Positions 30,686 through 39,360 of a DNA stretch of 64,000 nt are shown piece after piece. A program made the position numbers and the translations under genes. The notes beneath the pieces were generated by a model. That model saw only the letters and a list, made by a program, of their open reading frames with translations, did no database searches and was not told the origin of the DNA. The stretch comes from Aerococcus sp. 1KP-2016. GTDB lineage: Bacteria > Bacillota > Bacilli > Lactobacillales > Aerococcaceae. Location of the stretch: positions 1-64,000 of the forward strand of contig NZ_NEEY01000002.1 in assembly GCF_002252085.1 (NCBI RefSeq), in the 5' to 3' direction. The stretch's first letter is position 1. The number at the start of each line of letters is the position of its first letter.

Positions 30686-31633
30686 TTATCTCATACCTGC
30701 AAGCAGATCTTTAAGGGCATTTTTAAAGGCTTGGCTATCAATACGCTCGATGACACGGCAGTTTGGTGTGCGTTTAAATTCCTCTTCCCAGTCTACAATA
30801 TTGTAGCCGCGGGCAAATTGCCCTTGTGTCTCCACATCGACATAGTAGTTGGTGGCTTGAAGAGTTAGTTCTGGTAAGGCAGCCACAGCGGTCAATAATG
30901 AGTCTGTACAGGTTATGCCATCAATACCCCTTTTGGCTAATTCAAAGGCACGGACAAACATGTTGATGTCTAAGAAAAATTTCGAACCTTTTGTTTGAAT
31001 TGCCTGAATTTCTTCGATATCTTCTTCGTAAATGACACCAAAATCTAAGCTGGCATCCCATGTTACCATCGTCTTTTCAGTGGATGCATTGAGTACAATA
31101 CGTGCTGCTTCTGGATCAACGTAAAAGTTGTATTCAGCAGAAACGTTCATGTTACCGAGCCGGTTGTTAACCCCTCCCATAATCCATATATGCTTGATAT
31201 CTTTAGCAATTTCAGGCGCTTTCTTAATTGCCATAGCAATATTTGTTAGGGGTGCTAATGCGATTAATTCAATCTCTCCAGGATTTGCCTTCACTGTTTC
31301 AATAATAAAATCAATAGCATGTTGCTCCTCAGGTTTTTGTTGCGGTTTTGGAAAAACAGCATCCCCCATGCCATTACCACCCTGAATTTCTTCCACAGTA
31401 TCATGCACTTCATTTGGTAGTGCAATCATTGGACTTTGGTACCCTTTATACACAGGCACCTTGTAATCAGGGTTGAATGTTTCAATCGTTGTTAGCGCAT
31501 TATCTACCTCTTGATCAAACGCAACATTACCCGCGACTATCGTGATACCTTCCACTTTAAAATGTTTTAATGCCATCAAGATGGCGGTAGTATCATCGCC
31601 AGCTGTATCTGAATCTATTATTACTCTTCTCAC
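30686..31633 (-). CDS. Inosine-uridine-preferring nucleoside hydrolase family protein
   Basis: Predicted to hydrolyse ribonucleosides to base and ribose for salvage. The N-terminal calcium-binding motif DSDTAGDD (family DTDxGxDD) is present, with the usual conserved blocks EFNPDYKVPVYKG-like, ALAPLTNIA and MGGVNNRLGNM, and EYNFYVDPEAA. The 315-aa length is normal. The start is GTG with GGAGG seven bases upstream. Substrate preference cannot be read. The gene is followed by the AlkD-like gene. Confidence 0.87.
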   Translation of the reverse strand: MRRVIIDSDTAGDDTTAILMALKHFKVEGITIVAGNVAFDQEVDNALTTIETFNPDYKVPVYKGYQSPMIALPNEVHDTVEEIQGGNGMGDAVFPKPQQKPEEQHAIDFIIETVKANPGEIELIALAPLTNIAMAIKKAPEIAKDIKHIWIMGGVNNRLGNMNVSAEYNFYVDPEAARIVLNASTEKTMVTWDASLDFGVIYEEDIEEIQAIQTKGSKFFLDINMFVRAFELAKRGIDGITCTDSLLTAVAALPELTLQATNYYVDVETQGQFARGYNIVDWEEEFKRTPNCRVIERIDSQAFKNALKDLLAGMR

Positions 31634-31748
31634 AGAAATTCCTCCAAATGTCGTTTTCTTTATTATACCTTAGAAACTAAAACACCCAAAATACAAAAAA
31701 GTGATGGCCGCATATGACGACCATCACTTCTCTTAATTTATTTGATAA

Positions 31749-31976
31749 TTATTTTTCTTCGTCTTTGTTCGTAAAGCCATCTAAACGACCTTGCGCATCA
31801 TCTTTAGCATCGTTAAATGCATTTTTGGCTTGATTTACTTTTTCTTCAACTTCGCCACGTGCTTGTTGACCTTTGCCTTTACCTTCTAACTCTTTGTCTC
31901 CAGTAATTTTACCAACAGTTTCGTTAATTGAACCTTTGATTTTATCAAAAGTACCGTTATTTTCATTTGACATCAT
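31749..31976 (-). CDS. CsbD-like stress protein
   Basis: A 75-aa, very polar protein rich in Lys, Glu, Asp and Gly. The segment FDKIKGSINETVGKITGDKELEGKGKGQQARGEVEE is cited here by its ends and matches the CsbD/YjbJ domain. Members are general-stress-induced in Bacillus; their molecular role is unknown. Two adjacent ATG codons follow GAGG. It stands alone between the nucleoside hydrolase promoter region and ssrA. Confidence 0.85.
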   Translation of the reverse strand: MMSNENNGTFDKIKGSINETVGKITGDKELEGKGKGQQARGEVEEKVNQAKNAFNDAKDDAQGRLDGFTNKDEEK

Positions 31977-32084
31977 ATCAACCTCTTTTTTAATTTATAG
32001 TGTATATATAGTATACCATATATCTTGTAGAAGACTAATGATAGCCCTTGCATATACCCTGTTATGCCAAAGAGCAAGCTTTAT

Positions 32085-32114
32085 TTGACCCATATTCACA
32101 AAATATGTTATAAT
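32085..32114 (+). promoter_or_regulatory. Promoter of ssrA
   Basis: TTGACC (32085-32090) and extended -10 TGTTATAAT (TATAAT at 32109-32114) with 18-bp spacing, 16 bp before the tmRNA 5' end. Confidence 0.8.
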
Positions 32115-32129
32115 AATGGGTACATTCAC

Positions 32130-32491
32130 GGGGGTGTTATTGGATTCGACAGGCATGGCCCGGTGTATGACTACTGCTCGGAGGTTACGTCTTCGTATCA
32201 ACGTTCACAGTTTAAATATAACTGACAAACAACAAACAAACACTTTAGCTTTCGCTGCCTAATAACAGCTAGCTAAGATTCGCCCGGCGTCACCTATGCG
32301 CTGGTTCCGAGTCCTATTATAGTAGGTTACGTTCTAAGCTTCCGTCTGGAGTAAGGAAAAGAGAATAATCAGACTAGCAATCTAAGTGGTTTGTAGATTC
32401 ACCCCTAGTGCGCAAATTTAAGAATCAACTATAGTGGTAAACGTTGTGCAATCGGAGTGTTTGGACAGGGGTTCAAATCCCCTCACCTCCA
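32130..32491 (+). ncRNA. ssrA: Transfer-messenger RNA
   Basis: Rescues stalled ribosomes together with SmpB. The 5' end GGGGGTG pairs with CACCTCC at the 3' end to form the tRNA-like acceptor; GGATTCGAC near 32141 and the T-arm GGGGTTCAAATCCCC near 32470 are canonical. The tag frame reads GAC AAA CAA CAA ACA AAC ACT TTA GCT TTC GCT GCC stop stop (32224-32265), giving DKQQTNTLAFAA. CCA is not encoded. smpB lies 4 kb away on the other strand. Confidence 0.95.
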
Positions 32492-32604
32492 TTCTATAGA
32501 TTAATAGCTTTTAACAACCTTTATTGTTATCACTGTTTCATTCAGTTTCATAAAAGTATTGGTGAAAGTATTCGTCTATTAACAAAAACATGTGGGTACA
32601 TGAT

Positions 32605-32640
32605 TAGGGGTGTTTATCTTATGATAGACACCTCTTTTTT
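32605..32640 (+). terminator. Terminator downstream of ssrA
   Basis: Stem AGGGGTGTTTATC / GATAGACACCTCT (with wobbles) around TTAT, followed by six T. The 113 bp between it and the tmRNA 3' end hold no gene. Confidence 0.75.
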
Positions 32641-32727
32641 ATATCATTATCATCACTGTTTTGATTAAAAAGTATGTAAAATTGTATGTAAAATTTTTGA
32701 ACACTCTGATTCATTTTAGAATTAATC

Positions 32728-32787
32728 TAGTCACATTTCTAGTCACATTTCTAAACACATTTCTAAACACATTTCTAAACACATTTT
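32728..32787. repeat. Five tandem 12-bp repeats downstream of ssrA
   Basis: Two copies of TAGTCACATTTC, two of TAAACACATTTC and one of TAAACACATTTT run head to tail over 60 bp. Nearby, GTATGTAAAATT is also repeated (about 32670-32695). The spacing is exactly 12 bp, unlike a CRISPR array. Because tmRNA 3' ends are favoured phage and island integration sites, arm-type integrase binding sites of a lost element are one reading. No integrase gene is present. Confidence 0.8.
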
Positions 32788-32841
32788 GCACGGTCTCATT
32801 CATGCGAGATAAGAAACATATAAATCATAAAATATAAGTAC

Positions 32842-32890
32842 ACACAAAAAACTTGGCTGAGAAACATCTCAGCAGTTTTTGTGTGTTTTC
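32842..32890 (-). terminator. Terminator of the histidine phosphatase operon
   Basis: A perfect GCTGAGA/TCTCAGC stem extended by AAAACT/AGTTTT and CACACAAA/TTTGTGTG arms. It ends in a T-rich strand on minus directly beyond the stop codon. Confidence 0.75.
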
Positions 32891-33618
32891 TAAGACATAT
32901 CAGAAGCGTCTAAATCCGTTTCTTCGTCATTAATTTCGTCCACTGCAAAGTGGTCAGTTTGATTGAATGCTTCCAAATGATATTGACCGTCTTGGTATCT
33001 AACGATAGATACGCTTGCATTATCAAGCATTGCGTCAATTTCAAATTGTGGAATCAATTCGTGAATCATATTACGAATTGTCATCCCATGACTGACAATC
33101 AAGATTTTTTTATCCGTTTCTCGATGTTTGGTGATAACATCAATTAACCCTAATTCAACACGCATCCAAAATTCCATAAAGTTTTCTGCATCATGGTATG
33201 GATCCATTTCTTTAAAAGTATCTAATTCTAAACGAACACTTTCATCAGTTGTGAATCCCGTGTATTCACCAGCTTTTTCTGTTGCGATGGCAGTTACATT
33301 AGCCCAAAGCTCGCGGGCTTCTAAACCTTCAAATGAACCGAAAAAGACTTCTCTAAATTCCGGTCTTTTTTCAATTTGAATATCTTTAGCGGTCGCATGA
33401 TTTTCATCTAAAATCAGTTCTGCTGTTTTTACGGTACGTTGTAAATCACTAGTATAGACAGCTGAGAACTCTACATCAGCTAAACCCCGACCACTTCTTC
33501 GTACATCGGCTTCACCGCGTGGCGTTAATGGCGCATCTGCCCATCCTTGCATGCGTCCGTAATAATTTAAATACGTTTCTCCATGGCGCATGAAGTAAAT
33601 CGTCACACCTTTTGACAT
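32890..33618 (-). CDS. Histidine phosphatase superfamily protein (phosphoglycerate mutase-like)
   Basis: A 242-aa cytosolic phosphatase. The catalytic FMRHGETYLNYYGRMQGW block near residue 10 and the second histidine in IVSHGMTIRN near 183 are intact. Glycolytic mutase activity is unlikely to be its main role because the window also carries gpmI, but the substrate cannot be told from sequence. The tail (EINDEETDLDASDMS) is strongly acidic. It lies 18 bp downstream of fbp and is probably co-transcribed with it. Confidence 0.85.
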   Translation of the reverse strand: MSKGVTIYFMRHGETYLNYYGRMQGWADAPLTPRGEADVRRSGRGLADVEFSAVYTSDLQRTVKTAELILDENHATAKDIQIEKRPEFREVFFGSFEGLEARELWANVTAIATEKAGEYTGFTTDESVRLELDTFKEMDPYHDAENFMEFWMRVELGLIDVITKHRETDKKILIVSHGMTIRNMIHELIPQFEIDAMLDNASVSIVRYQDGQYHLEAFNQTDHFAVDEINDEETDLDASDMS

Positions 33619-33635
33619 TAATAATTCCTCCTTGG

Positions 33636-35606
33636 TTATACTACTCTAGGTCTTATTGTACCATTTCTATAGGCTTGTAGTAATTTTTTCAACTGAATTA
33701 CTTGGTCTTTTAATTTTACCCCAACATCTGTTTGGCGTACTTTTAATCGATCTAATTCCTTATCCACAATTCGACGGGTAGATACGATATCTGTTTCATT
33801 TTCAACTGCATCCTCAATACTAGAGAATGGTTGATGGCTGACTAAAAGCATGCCGAATGAATTGTAGAGTAAGGTGTATCCAGCAAGGCCTGTGGTTGGT
33901 TGATAGGCTTTGGAGAAACCACCATCAATCACGAGTAATTTGCCTTCAGCCTTTATTGGATCCTCACCTTTTCGCTCTTTGACTGGTGTATGTCCGTTCA
34001 CAATATGTCCCTTATCTGCAGGAACACCAAATTCTTCTAAAATACTTTCGGCACATGCCTTATCATTTCGTAATTGATAATAGATATTTTTTGGTTCTTC
34101 ATGCGTTTTGGCATCTTCGATATAATAGCGTTCGAAAGTAGTCATTTTCGTTTTACCAAATAGTGAAGAGCCCTCCCCCTGCCAAATGTACCACATGTAA
34201 TCTAAATCAGGGTTGGCAGATTCATCTGGCCCCTTAGAAGCATATGCTTGGCGCATAGCCTTCTCAAATTGATCAAGAAGGGCTCTACCCGAATAAGCAC
34301 GGCCGTGGATATAAACCTGCTTAAAGGTCTTATCATCATTCATTGGGATACAGCCATGATACAACAAATTATCATTATAAATTTTATATAATGACCCTTT
34401 ACTATATAGATAGGCTATATGTTTTTGAAGGCGTTCGGCATTAAGGAATCCCGCTTGCAATTTGGCCATCACATACTCTTCATCTTCTGTTAGCTTAAAG
34501 GGATCACTCGGGTCAACAGTTGGGAAGACTGTATTCTTCAAAGGATATTCTTGTCCATCGACGAGTACTCTGCCCTTTTCAAAGTCAATTTTATCCAAAA
34601 ATAGCCGATTGTCCGTTTGGAATTCTGGATGACGTTGGATGACTTGGGCTTCCAATTTGAACTGAATAATGGTAATTGCTTGCTGCATTTTCGCAATTTG
34701 TTTAATTTCTTCTGGGAAATGATCTACTGTCTCATCAATTTTTGGTAAAAATTCATGAATACCTTCATCAGGATAAGTCGTTTCCGCAAAAGCCACTAAT
34801 GGACGTAAGGATATACCGTAAGCATCTTCAATAATTTCTAGGTTATCGTATCGGGCACAAATGCGCAATACATTTGCGATTAGTACGCGAGAACCTGACG
34901 CTGCCCCCATCCAAATAGCGTCATGATTGCCCCATTGAATGTCGATGGACTTTTGTTTGGCTAATAGATCAATGATTTTATCTGGTGCAGGACCACGATC
35001 ATAAATATCACCCAGTACATGCAAATGATCGACCACTAATTCTCGCATTAATTCAGATAAGGCCGAAATTAAACGATTTGCTGCCCCTAACTCAATGACA
35101 TTTTGGATGATATTCCAGTAATAAGAACCCTTATTAGTAAGAACTGAATCCTTGAATATCAATTCGTCTAGGATATAAGACATGTCTGAAGGCATCGCTT
35201 TACGGACTTTAGATCGTGTATATTTTGATACAACGAATTGTGCTAATTCAATCATGCGAGAAATGGTCAAGGTATAGAATTCATTACGTGCTGCTTCATC
35301 ATGAATGTCTTTTAAAATACTCGTCAATTTCTCTTCAGGATAATATACAATGGTTGCTAATTGATTCATTTCGCTTGTAGATAAGCGATTTTGAAATACT
35401 TCTCTAATCTTTTCTTTAATATTCCCAGATCCGTTACGAATCACATGGGAAACAGAATCATATTCACCATGCAAATCACTGATGAAATGTTCGGTTGCTT
35501 TTGGTAATTCCATAATTGCTTCTAAGTTGATAATTTCAGTCGTTACTGAAGCTATATCTGGAAACTGTTCAGATAGTAATCGTAAATATCGATCATTATA
35601 ATTCAT
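33636..35606 (-). CDS. fbp: Fructose-1,6-bisphosphatase, class III
   Basis: Gluconeogenic enzyme of the metallophosphatase fold found in Firmicutes. The 656-aa length is typical of class III (about 640-670). Metal-binding motifs are visible: FISDLHGEYD near residue 44, LGDIYDRGPAPD near 196, WGNHDAIWMG near 228, and IVNGHTPVKERKGEDP in the C-terminal half. The ATG at 35604-35606 is used; the codon before it is TTG. An extended -10 TGGTAGAAT lies about 110 bp upstream. Confidence 0.95.
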   Translation of the reverse strand: MNYNDRYLRLLSEQFPDIASVTTEIINLEAIMELPKATEHFISDLHGEYDSVSHVIRNGSGNIKEKIREVFQNRLSTSEMNQLATIVYYPEEKLTSILKDIHDEAARNEFYTLTISRMIELAQFVVSKYTRSKVRKAMPSDMSYILDELIFKDSVLTNKGSYYWNIIQNVIELGAANRLISALSELMRELVVDHLHVLGDIYDRGPAPDKIIDLLAKQKSIDIQWGNHDAIWMGAASGSRVLIANVLRICARYDNLEIIEDAYGISLRPLVAFAETTYPDEGIHEFLPKIDETVDHFPEEIKQIAKMQQAITIIQFKLEAQVIQRHPEFQTDNRLFLDKIDFEKGRVLVDGQEYPLKNTVFPTVDPSDPFKLTEDEEYVMAKLQAGFLNAERLQKHIAYLYSKGSLYKIYNDNLLYHGCIPMNDDKTFKQVYIHGRAYSGRALLDQFEKAMRQAYASKGPDESANPDLDYMWYIWQGEGSSLFGKTKMTTFERYYIEDAKTHEEPKNIYYQLRNDKACAESILEEFGVPADKGHIVNGHTPVKERKGEDPIKAEGKLLVIDGGFSKAYQPTTGLAGYTLLYNSFGMLLVSHQPFSSIEDAVENETDIVSTRRIVDKELDRLKVRQTDVGVKLKDQVIQLKKLLQAYRNGTIRPRVV

Positions 35607-35802
35607 CAATTAGTCACTCGCTTTCTTTTCACCATCTTATCATATCCACCGTTCAAAATTCGCGACGAAACTTGCGCTTAGGTGCACATGAATAGATAAC
35701 AGATTACTTGTATTCTACCATGAGAGTGCCTGCATTTTCTCAAATCTTTGTTTTTCTTTTCATAAGAAAACCTATTTCATGCCTAATGGTCATACTAAAA
35801 AC

Positions 35803-36351
35803 GGGTCTCCGACTTTTGGTGTGGATTAGAAACCGTCCATACCTTTTTTGTATGAAAACACAAAAAGACAAATGAATAGGGTCCTCGCTAACCCGTAACA
35901 TAGGACCTACCTGTATGAATAAGTTCCCTTTTGTCGTATCTACCCGCTTTGGCTGGCATAATATACCCTTAGATGAGGAGTTTTGCATATTTTTGCGAAA
36001 TTGTTTATATCCGGTTTAAAATAGATGAAAACTGGAAACCATAACTGCTCTTGAGTGTATTTATGAGGAAAAATGAAACGCAAAACACCCTGAAGTTTCC
36101 TTTTCTAAAAATAATGAACGTTCAGCCCTTTGTGTGGCGCAAAATTTCTCATTTTTGAAACCAAAACCTTCCGAGGTTTCCACTTTTTGGTTATTTAACG
36201 ATGTATATATACAAACCTAAACAAGCCGGACAAAAAGATGAATTTTCTTTTATCAAAGCTCATTTAAAATAAAAAAGAAACTCAAATCCATATAAAATGA
36301 ATTCAAGTTTCTTACTTAAATTACGCTATCTACATTAAAAGTCGAAGTGCC
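35803..36351. repeat. Interspersed repeat, copy 1 (ISL3-like ends, no transposase)
   Basis: About 549 bp, non-coding, matching 59041-59528 over most of its length. Left end GGGTCTCCGACTTTTGGTGT and the inverted right end GGCACTTCGACTTTTAATGT agree at most positions, with further matches inside. This pattern, with GG-TCT and TGGTGTGGAT, recalls ISL3-family ends. Copy 1 has two extra segments relative to copy 2, one flanked by GCAT repeats. Its right end touches the T-tract of the smpB terminator. The 180 bp between it and fbp hold only the fbp promoter region. Confidence 0.75.
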
Positions 36352-36386
36352 AAAAAACCTGGTCAACTTGATTATTGACCAGTTTT
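36352..36386 (-). terminator. Terminator of the secG-est-rnr-smpB operon
   Basis: Stem TGGTCAA/TTGACCA (36375-36381 and 36360-36366) extended by AAAC/GTTTT, followed by T residues that run into the repeat element. Confidence 0.75.
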
Positions 36387-36391
36387 ATATA

Positions 36392-36874
36392 TTAGTATTT
36401 TAAAGCTCGTTGCGCTTCACGCTTCATATCTTTTTCTTTTAAAGCACGACGCTTATCATATTTCTTCTTACCTTCTGCAATGCCCAACAATACTTTAGCA
36501 TAGCCATTTTTTAAATAGACTTTTAGCGGTACCAGTGTTTGACCTTCACGTTGGATATCTTTCTCTAACTTCAAAATTTGAGTCTTTTTCAATAAGAGTT
36601 TACGGGGACGTAAAGGATCATGGTTAAAGATATTCCCTTGAGAAAACTCAGAGATATGTACATTGTACATCCACACTTCACCACGTTCGACACGCGCAAA
36701 GCCATCTTTCAAATTAATTTTAGATTGACGAACAGATTTAATTTCTGTACCCGTCAACACCACACCACACTCAATGGTATCTAGTATTGTAAAGTCATGA
36801 CTGGCTTTGCGATTACTGGCTAAGACATTGTCGTCATTTTTTTTGCTTTGGTTTTTTTGCCATTCTTTATTCAC
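36392..36874 (-). CDS. smpB: SsrA-binding protein SmpB (start region doubtful)
   Basis: Binds tmRNA and delivers it to stalled ribosomes. The core is intact: [36 protein letters not shown] and the basic C-terminal tail [20 protein letters not shown]. The open frame starts at a GTG (36872-36874) without a ribosome site. The SD-supported start is an ATG at 36861-36863 (AGGTGA seven bases upstream) that reads Met-Ala-Lys-Lys, typical for this family, but this frame stops after nine codons unless one A is removed from an A7 or A8 run (about 36836-36858). So the gene may contain a one-base insertion error or mutation. It follows rnr by about 20 bp. Confidence 0.88.
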   Translation of the reverse strand: MNKEWQKNQSKKNDDNVLASNRKASHDFTILDTIECGVVLTGTEIKSVRQSKINLKDGFARVERGEVWMYNVHISEFSQGNIFNHDPLRPRKLLLKKTQILKLEKDIQREGQTLVPLKVYLKNGYAKVLLGIAEGKKKYDKRRALKEKDMKREAQRALKY

Positions 36875-36893
36875 CTACTTAGAAATGGAAAAA

Positions 36894-39356
36894 TTACTTC
36901 CCTTTGCTCTTACGAATCACAAAGTTGCGATTACTTTTAGCTGCAGTTTTCTTCTTCGCATTTACTGGATTGTTTTTATTATTGTTACTACGTTTGTTAT
37001 TTGGATTCGGGTTCGCCTTACCTTTGTAGCCAGTAGACTTGCTAGCTGCTTCTGGTCGCGCTGGTTTATCCTTACCATCACCTTTATTATTACGACGACG
37101 GCTACGATTGTTACCTTTGCGACCTTTATTACGGTTAGATTCCTTATTCTTGCCTTGATGTGTAAGACCAGTCTCGCTATCGTTTTCTCCCTTAACTAGG
37201 ACAAAATCTATATCACGGGTATCTGTATTCACATCCATCACTTTTACCGTAACCTTATCACCGATGTGGTAAGTTTTACCTGTACGTTCACCGACCATGA
37301 TTAAGTGATTAGCCACAAAGTTGTAATAATCATCTTTCATCATCGAAATATGAACAAGACCTTCAACTGTATTTGGTAATTCAATGAACAAGCCAAATCC
37401 GGTTACAGAAGAAATAATACCTTCAAATTCCATGCCAATTTTATCTAACATAAATTCGGTTTTCTTCAAGCTATCTGTTTCACGTTCAGCATCAACACTA
37501 CGGCGTTCCATCTTAGAAGAATGCTCTGCAATGTCAGCTAGTTTCGCCTTCATCTTTTCTTGGCGTTCAGAATCTGGACGTTTATGGTCATTGTAATAAT
37601 GAATCATACGGTGAACGATCAAGTCAGGATAACGACGAATTGGTGATGTGAAGTGGGTATAGTCTTCAGCAGCTAATCCATAATGACCAATAGGTTCTAC
37701 ATCATAATGGGCTTGTTTCATTGAACGTAATAACATCATAGAAACAACTGGTTGATAAGTTTCCCCTTGTACTTCTTTAATAATATTTTGAATATCTTTT
37801 GGACGAATCGATGATTTCGTACCTTGTGGCACAATACCAAAAGCAGTTACGAATTCAAGGAAACGTTGCATTCTATCTTCATCTGGTTGCTCATGTACCC
37901 GATAAATAAAAGGTAAAATTTTCTTCGTATAGTGTCCAGCAACCGTTTCATTGGCACTTAGCATGAAGGATTCAATCATTCGTTCAGCCACGCCACGTTC
38001 GCGAACGACGATATCTTGTGGATGCCCTTGCGCATCGACGATGATCTTAGCTTCACGAGAATCAAAATCAATCGCACCTCGGCGGACACGTTTTGTATAT
38101 AAAATTTCATGTAATTGCGCCATATTTTCAAGCATGTCGACAATTTCACTATATTTTTGACGTAAGGCTTCATCGTTATTGGTGATGATTTCATTTACAT
38201 CTGAATAAGTCATACGGTAATTTGAATGAATCACAGATGGATGGATATCATAATTCACAATACCACCATTATGGTCAATTTCCATAATCGCAGTCATCGT
38301 TAATCGATCCACTTCTGGATTCAATGAACAAATACCGTTAGATAATCGTTGCGGTAACATGGGTACAACTCGGTCAGTTAAGTATACGGATGTCCCACGT
38401 TCATAGGCTTCGCGGTCCATTGGTGAACTTTCCGTCACGTAATGGGAAACATCTGCGATATGGACACCTAATTGATAGTTACCATTATCTAATTTACTTA
38501 ATGAAATCGCGTCATCTAAGTCTTTAGCGTCAGCACCATCAATAGTGATTGTCATGACATCTCTATAGTCTGTTCGGCCTTGTAAATCATCAGTTGCGAT
38601 TGTTTCGGGGACTTCATTCGCATTTTCAAGTACCTCTGCAGGGAATTCATGCGGAATTTCAAACATATTTAAAATAGCTAGGATATCAACCCCAGGTTCA
38701 TTTTTATGTCCAATTTCTTGAATAACATTCCCAGCCACCACGAAAGGATGTTGTTGATCTGGATAATCAGTTACTTCTACAACAACAATTTCTCCTTCAA
38801 CAGGATGTAAGCCATCAGCTTTGATTAAGGCCGTTAAATTATCAAAACCATGATTTTGTGGTTTCACACTACCAATAAAACCAGTTTCTTCTTGGTCTTT
38901 AGTATTGAATGGTGTAAATTCACCTGTTAAACGTGTTGTATGACGTTCAATGACTTCAACTATAACACCTTCAGCTGACTTATCTTGTAATGGTTGTTCA
39001 TCTCTTGTGATTTCTACTCGGACGATGTCATTTTGGAGCGCACCGTTTGTCTTACCTTTTCCGATGAAGATATCTTTTTCTAGTTCTTCAGTCTTTACAA
39101 AGCCAAAACCACGTGCATTTTGTGTAAAACTACCCGTATAAGATGGTTTTGCTTGATTCAAGCGCAATGAACCATCTTTAGTAATTTGGATTGCACCTTC
39201 TTGTTCAAGTTTTGCAATCGCCTTTACGACAACTGTAAAATCTTCTGCTTTGTCATAGCCCATCGCCTGACTTAAAGACTGGGCTGTGTACTTCTTGCTT
39301 GTATCAGCCAGAAAGGCTAACACCTCTGTTTTTATTTCTTTTAAATTTTTACTCAC
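36894..39356 (-). CDS. rnr: Ribonuclease R
   Basis: Processive 3'-5' exoribonuclease that degrades structured RNA and cooperates with tmRNA. The 820-aa protein has an N-terminal winged helix, cold-shock domains, the RNB catalytic domain with DDAISL near residue 282 (acidic metal ligands), an S1 domain (GIISSVTGFGLFIELPNTVEG, from about 635) and a long Lys/Arg/Asn-rich tail from about residue 725. The start is GTG with GGGAG seven bases upstream. It lies between est and smpB, the conserved order. Confidence 0.95.
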   Translation of the reverse strand: MSKNLKEIKTEVLAFLADTSKKYTAQSLSQAMGYDKAEDFTVVVKAIAKLEQEGAIQITKDGSLRLNQAKPSYTGSFTQNARGFGFVKTEELEKDIFIGKGKTNGALQNDIVRVEITRDEQPLQDKSAEGVIVEVIERHTTRLTGEFTPFNTKDQEETGFIGSVKPQNHGFDNLTALIKADGLHPVEGEIVVVEVTDYPDQQHPFVVAGNVIQEIGHKNEPGVDILAILNMFEIPHEFPAEVLENANEVPETIATDDLQGRTDYRDVMTITIDGADAKDLDDAISLSKLDNGNYQLGVHIADVSHYVTESSPMDREAYERGTSVYLTDRVVPMLPQRLSNGICSLNPEVDRLTMTAIMEIDHNGGIVNYDIHPSVIHSNYRMTYSDVNEIITNNDEALRQKYSEIVDMLENMAQLHEILYTKRVRRGAIDFDSREAKIIVDAQGHPQDIVVRERGVAERMIESFMLSANETVAGHYTKKILPFIYRVHEQPDEDRMQRFLEFVTAFGIVPQGTKSSIRPKDIQNIIKEVQGETYQPVVSMMLLRSMKQAHYDVEPIGHYGLAAEDYTHFTSPIRRYPDLIVHRMIHYYNDHKRPDSERQEKMKAKLADIAEHSSKMERRSVDAERETDSLKKTEFMLDKIGMEFEGIISSVTGFGLFIELPNTVEGLVHISMMKDDYYNFVANHLIMVGERTGKTYHIGDKVTVKVMDVNTDTRDIDFVLVKGENDSETGLTHQGKNKESNRNKGRKGNNRSRRRNNKGDGKDKPARPEAASKSTGYKGKANPNPNNKRSNNNKNNPVNAKKKTAAKSNRNFVIRKSKGK

Positions 39357-39360
39357 TTTT

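Noticed and set aside
31995-32201. 68-codon minus-strand ORF over the ssrA promoter
   Set aside because: It overlaps the tmRNA promoter and 5' end and shows no coding signs.
32728-32787. Short CRISPR array
   Set aside because: Units are 12 bp and directly adjacent without spacers, and no cas gene is present.
35740-35988. 82-codon minus-strand ORF between fbp and smpB
   Set aside because: It overlaps the end of the interspersed repeat, shows no protein-like composition or ribosome site, and is not kept in the second copy of the repeat.
36201-36272. 23-codon ORF present at equal length in both repeat copies (also 59378-59449)
   Set aside because: Nearly all differences between the copies change the amino acid, and no ribosome site precedes it, so the shared length reflects recent common origin rather than selection on a protein.
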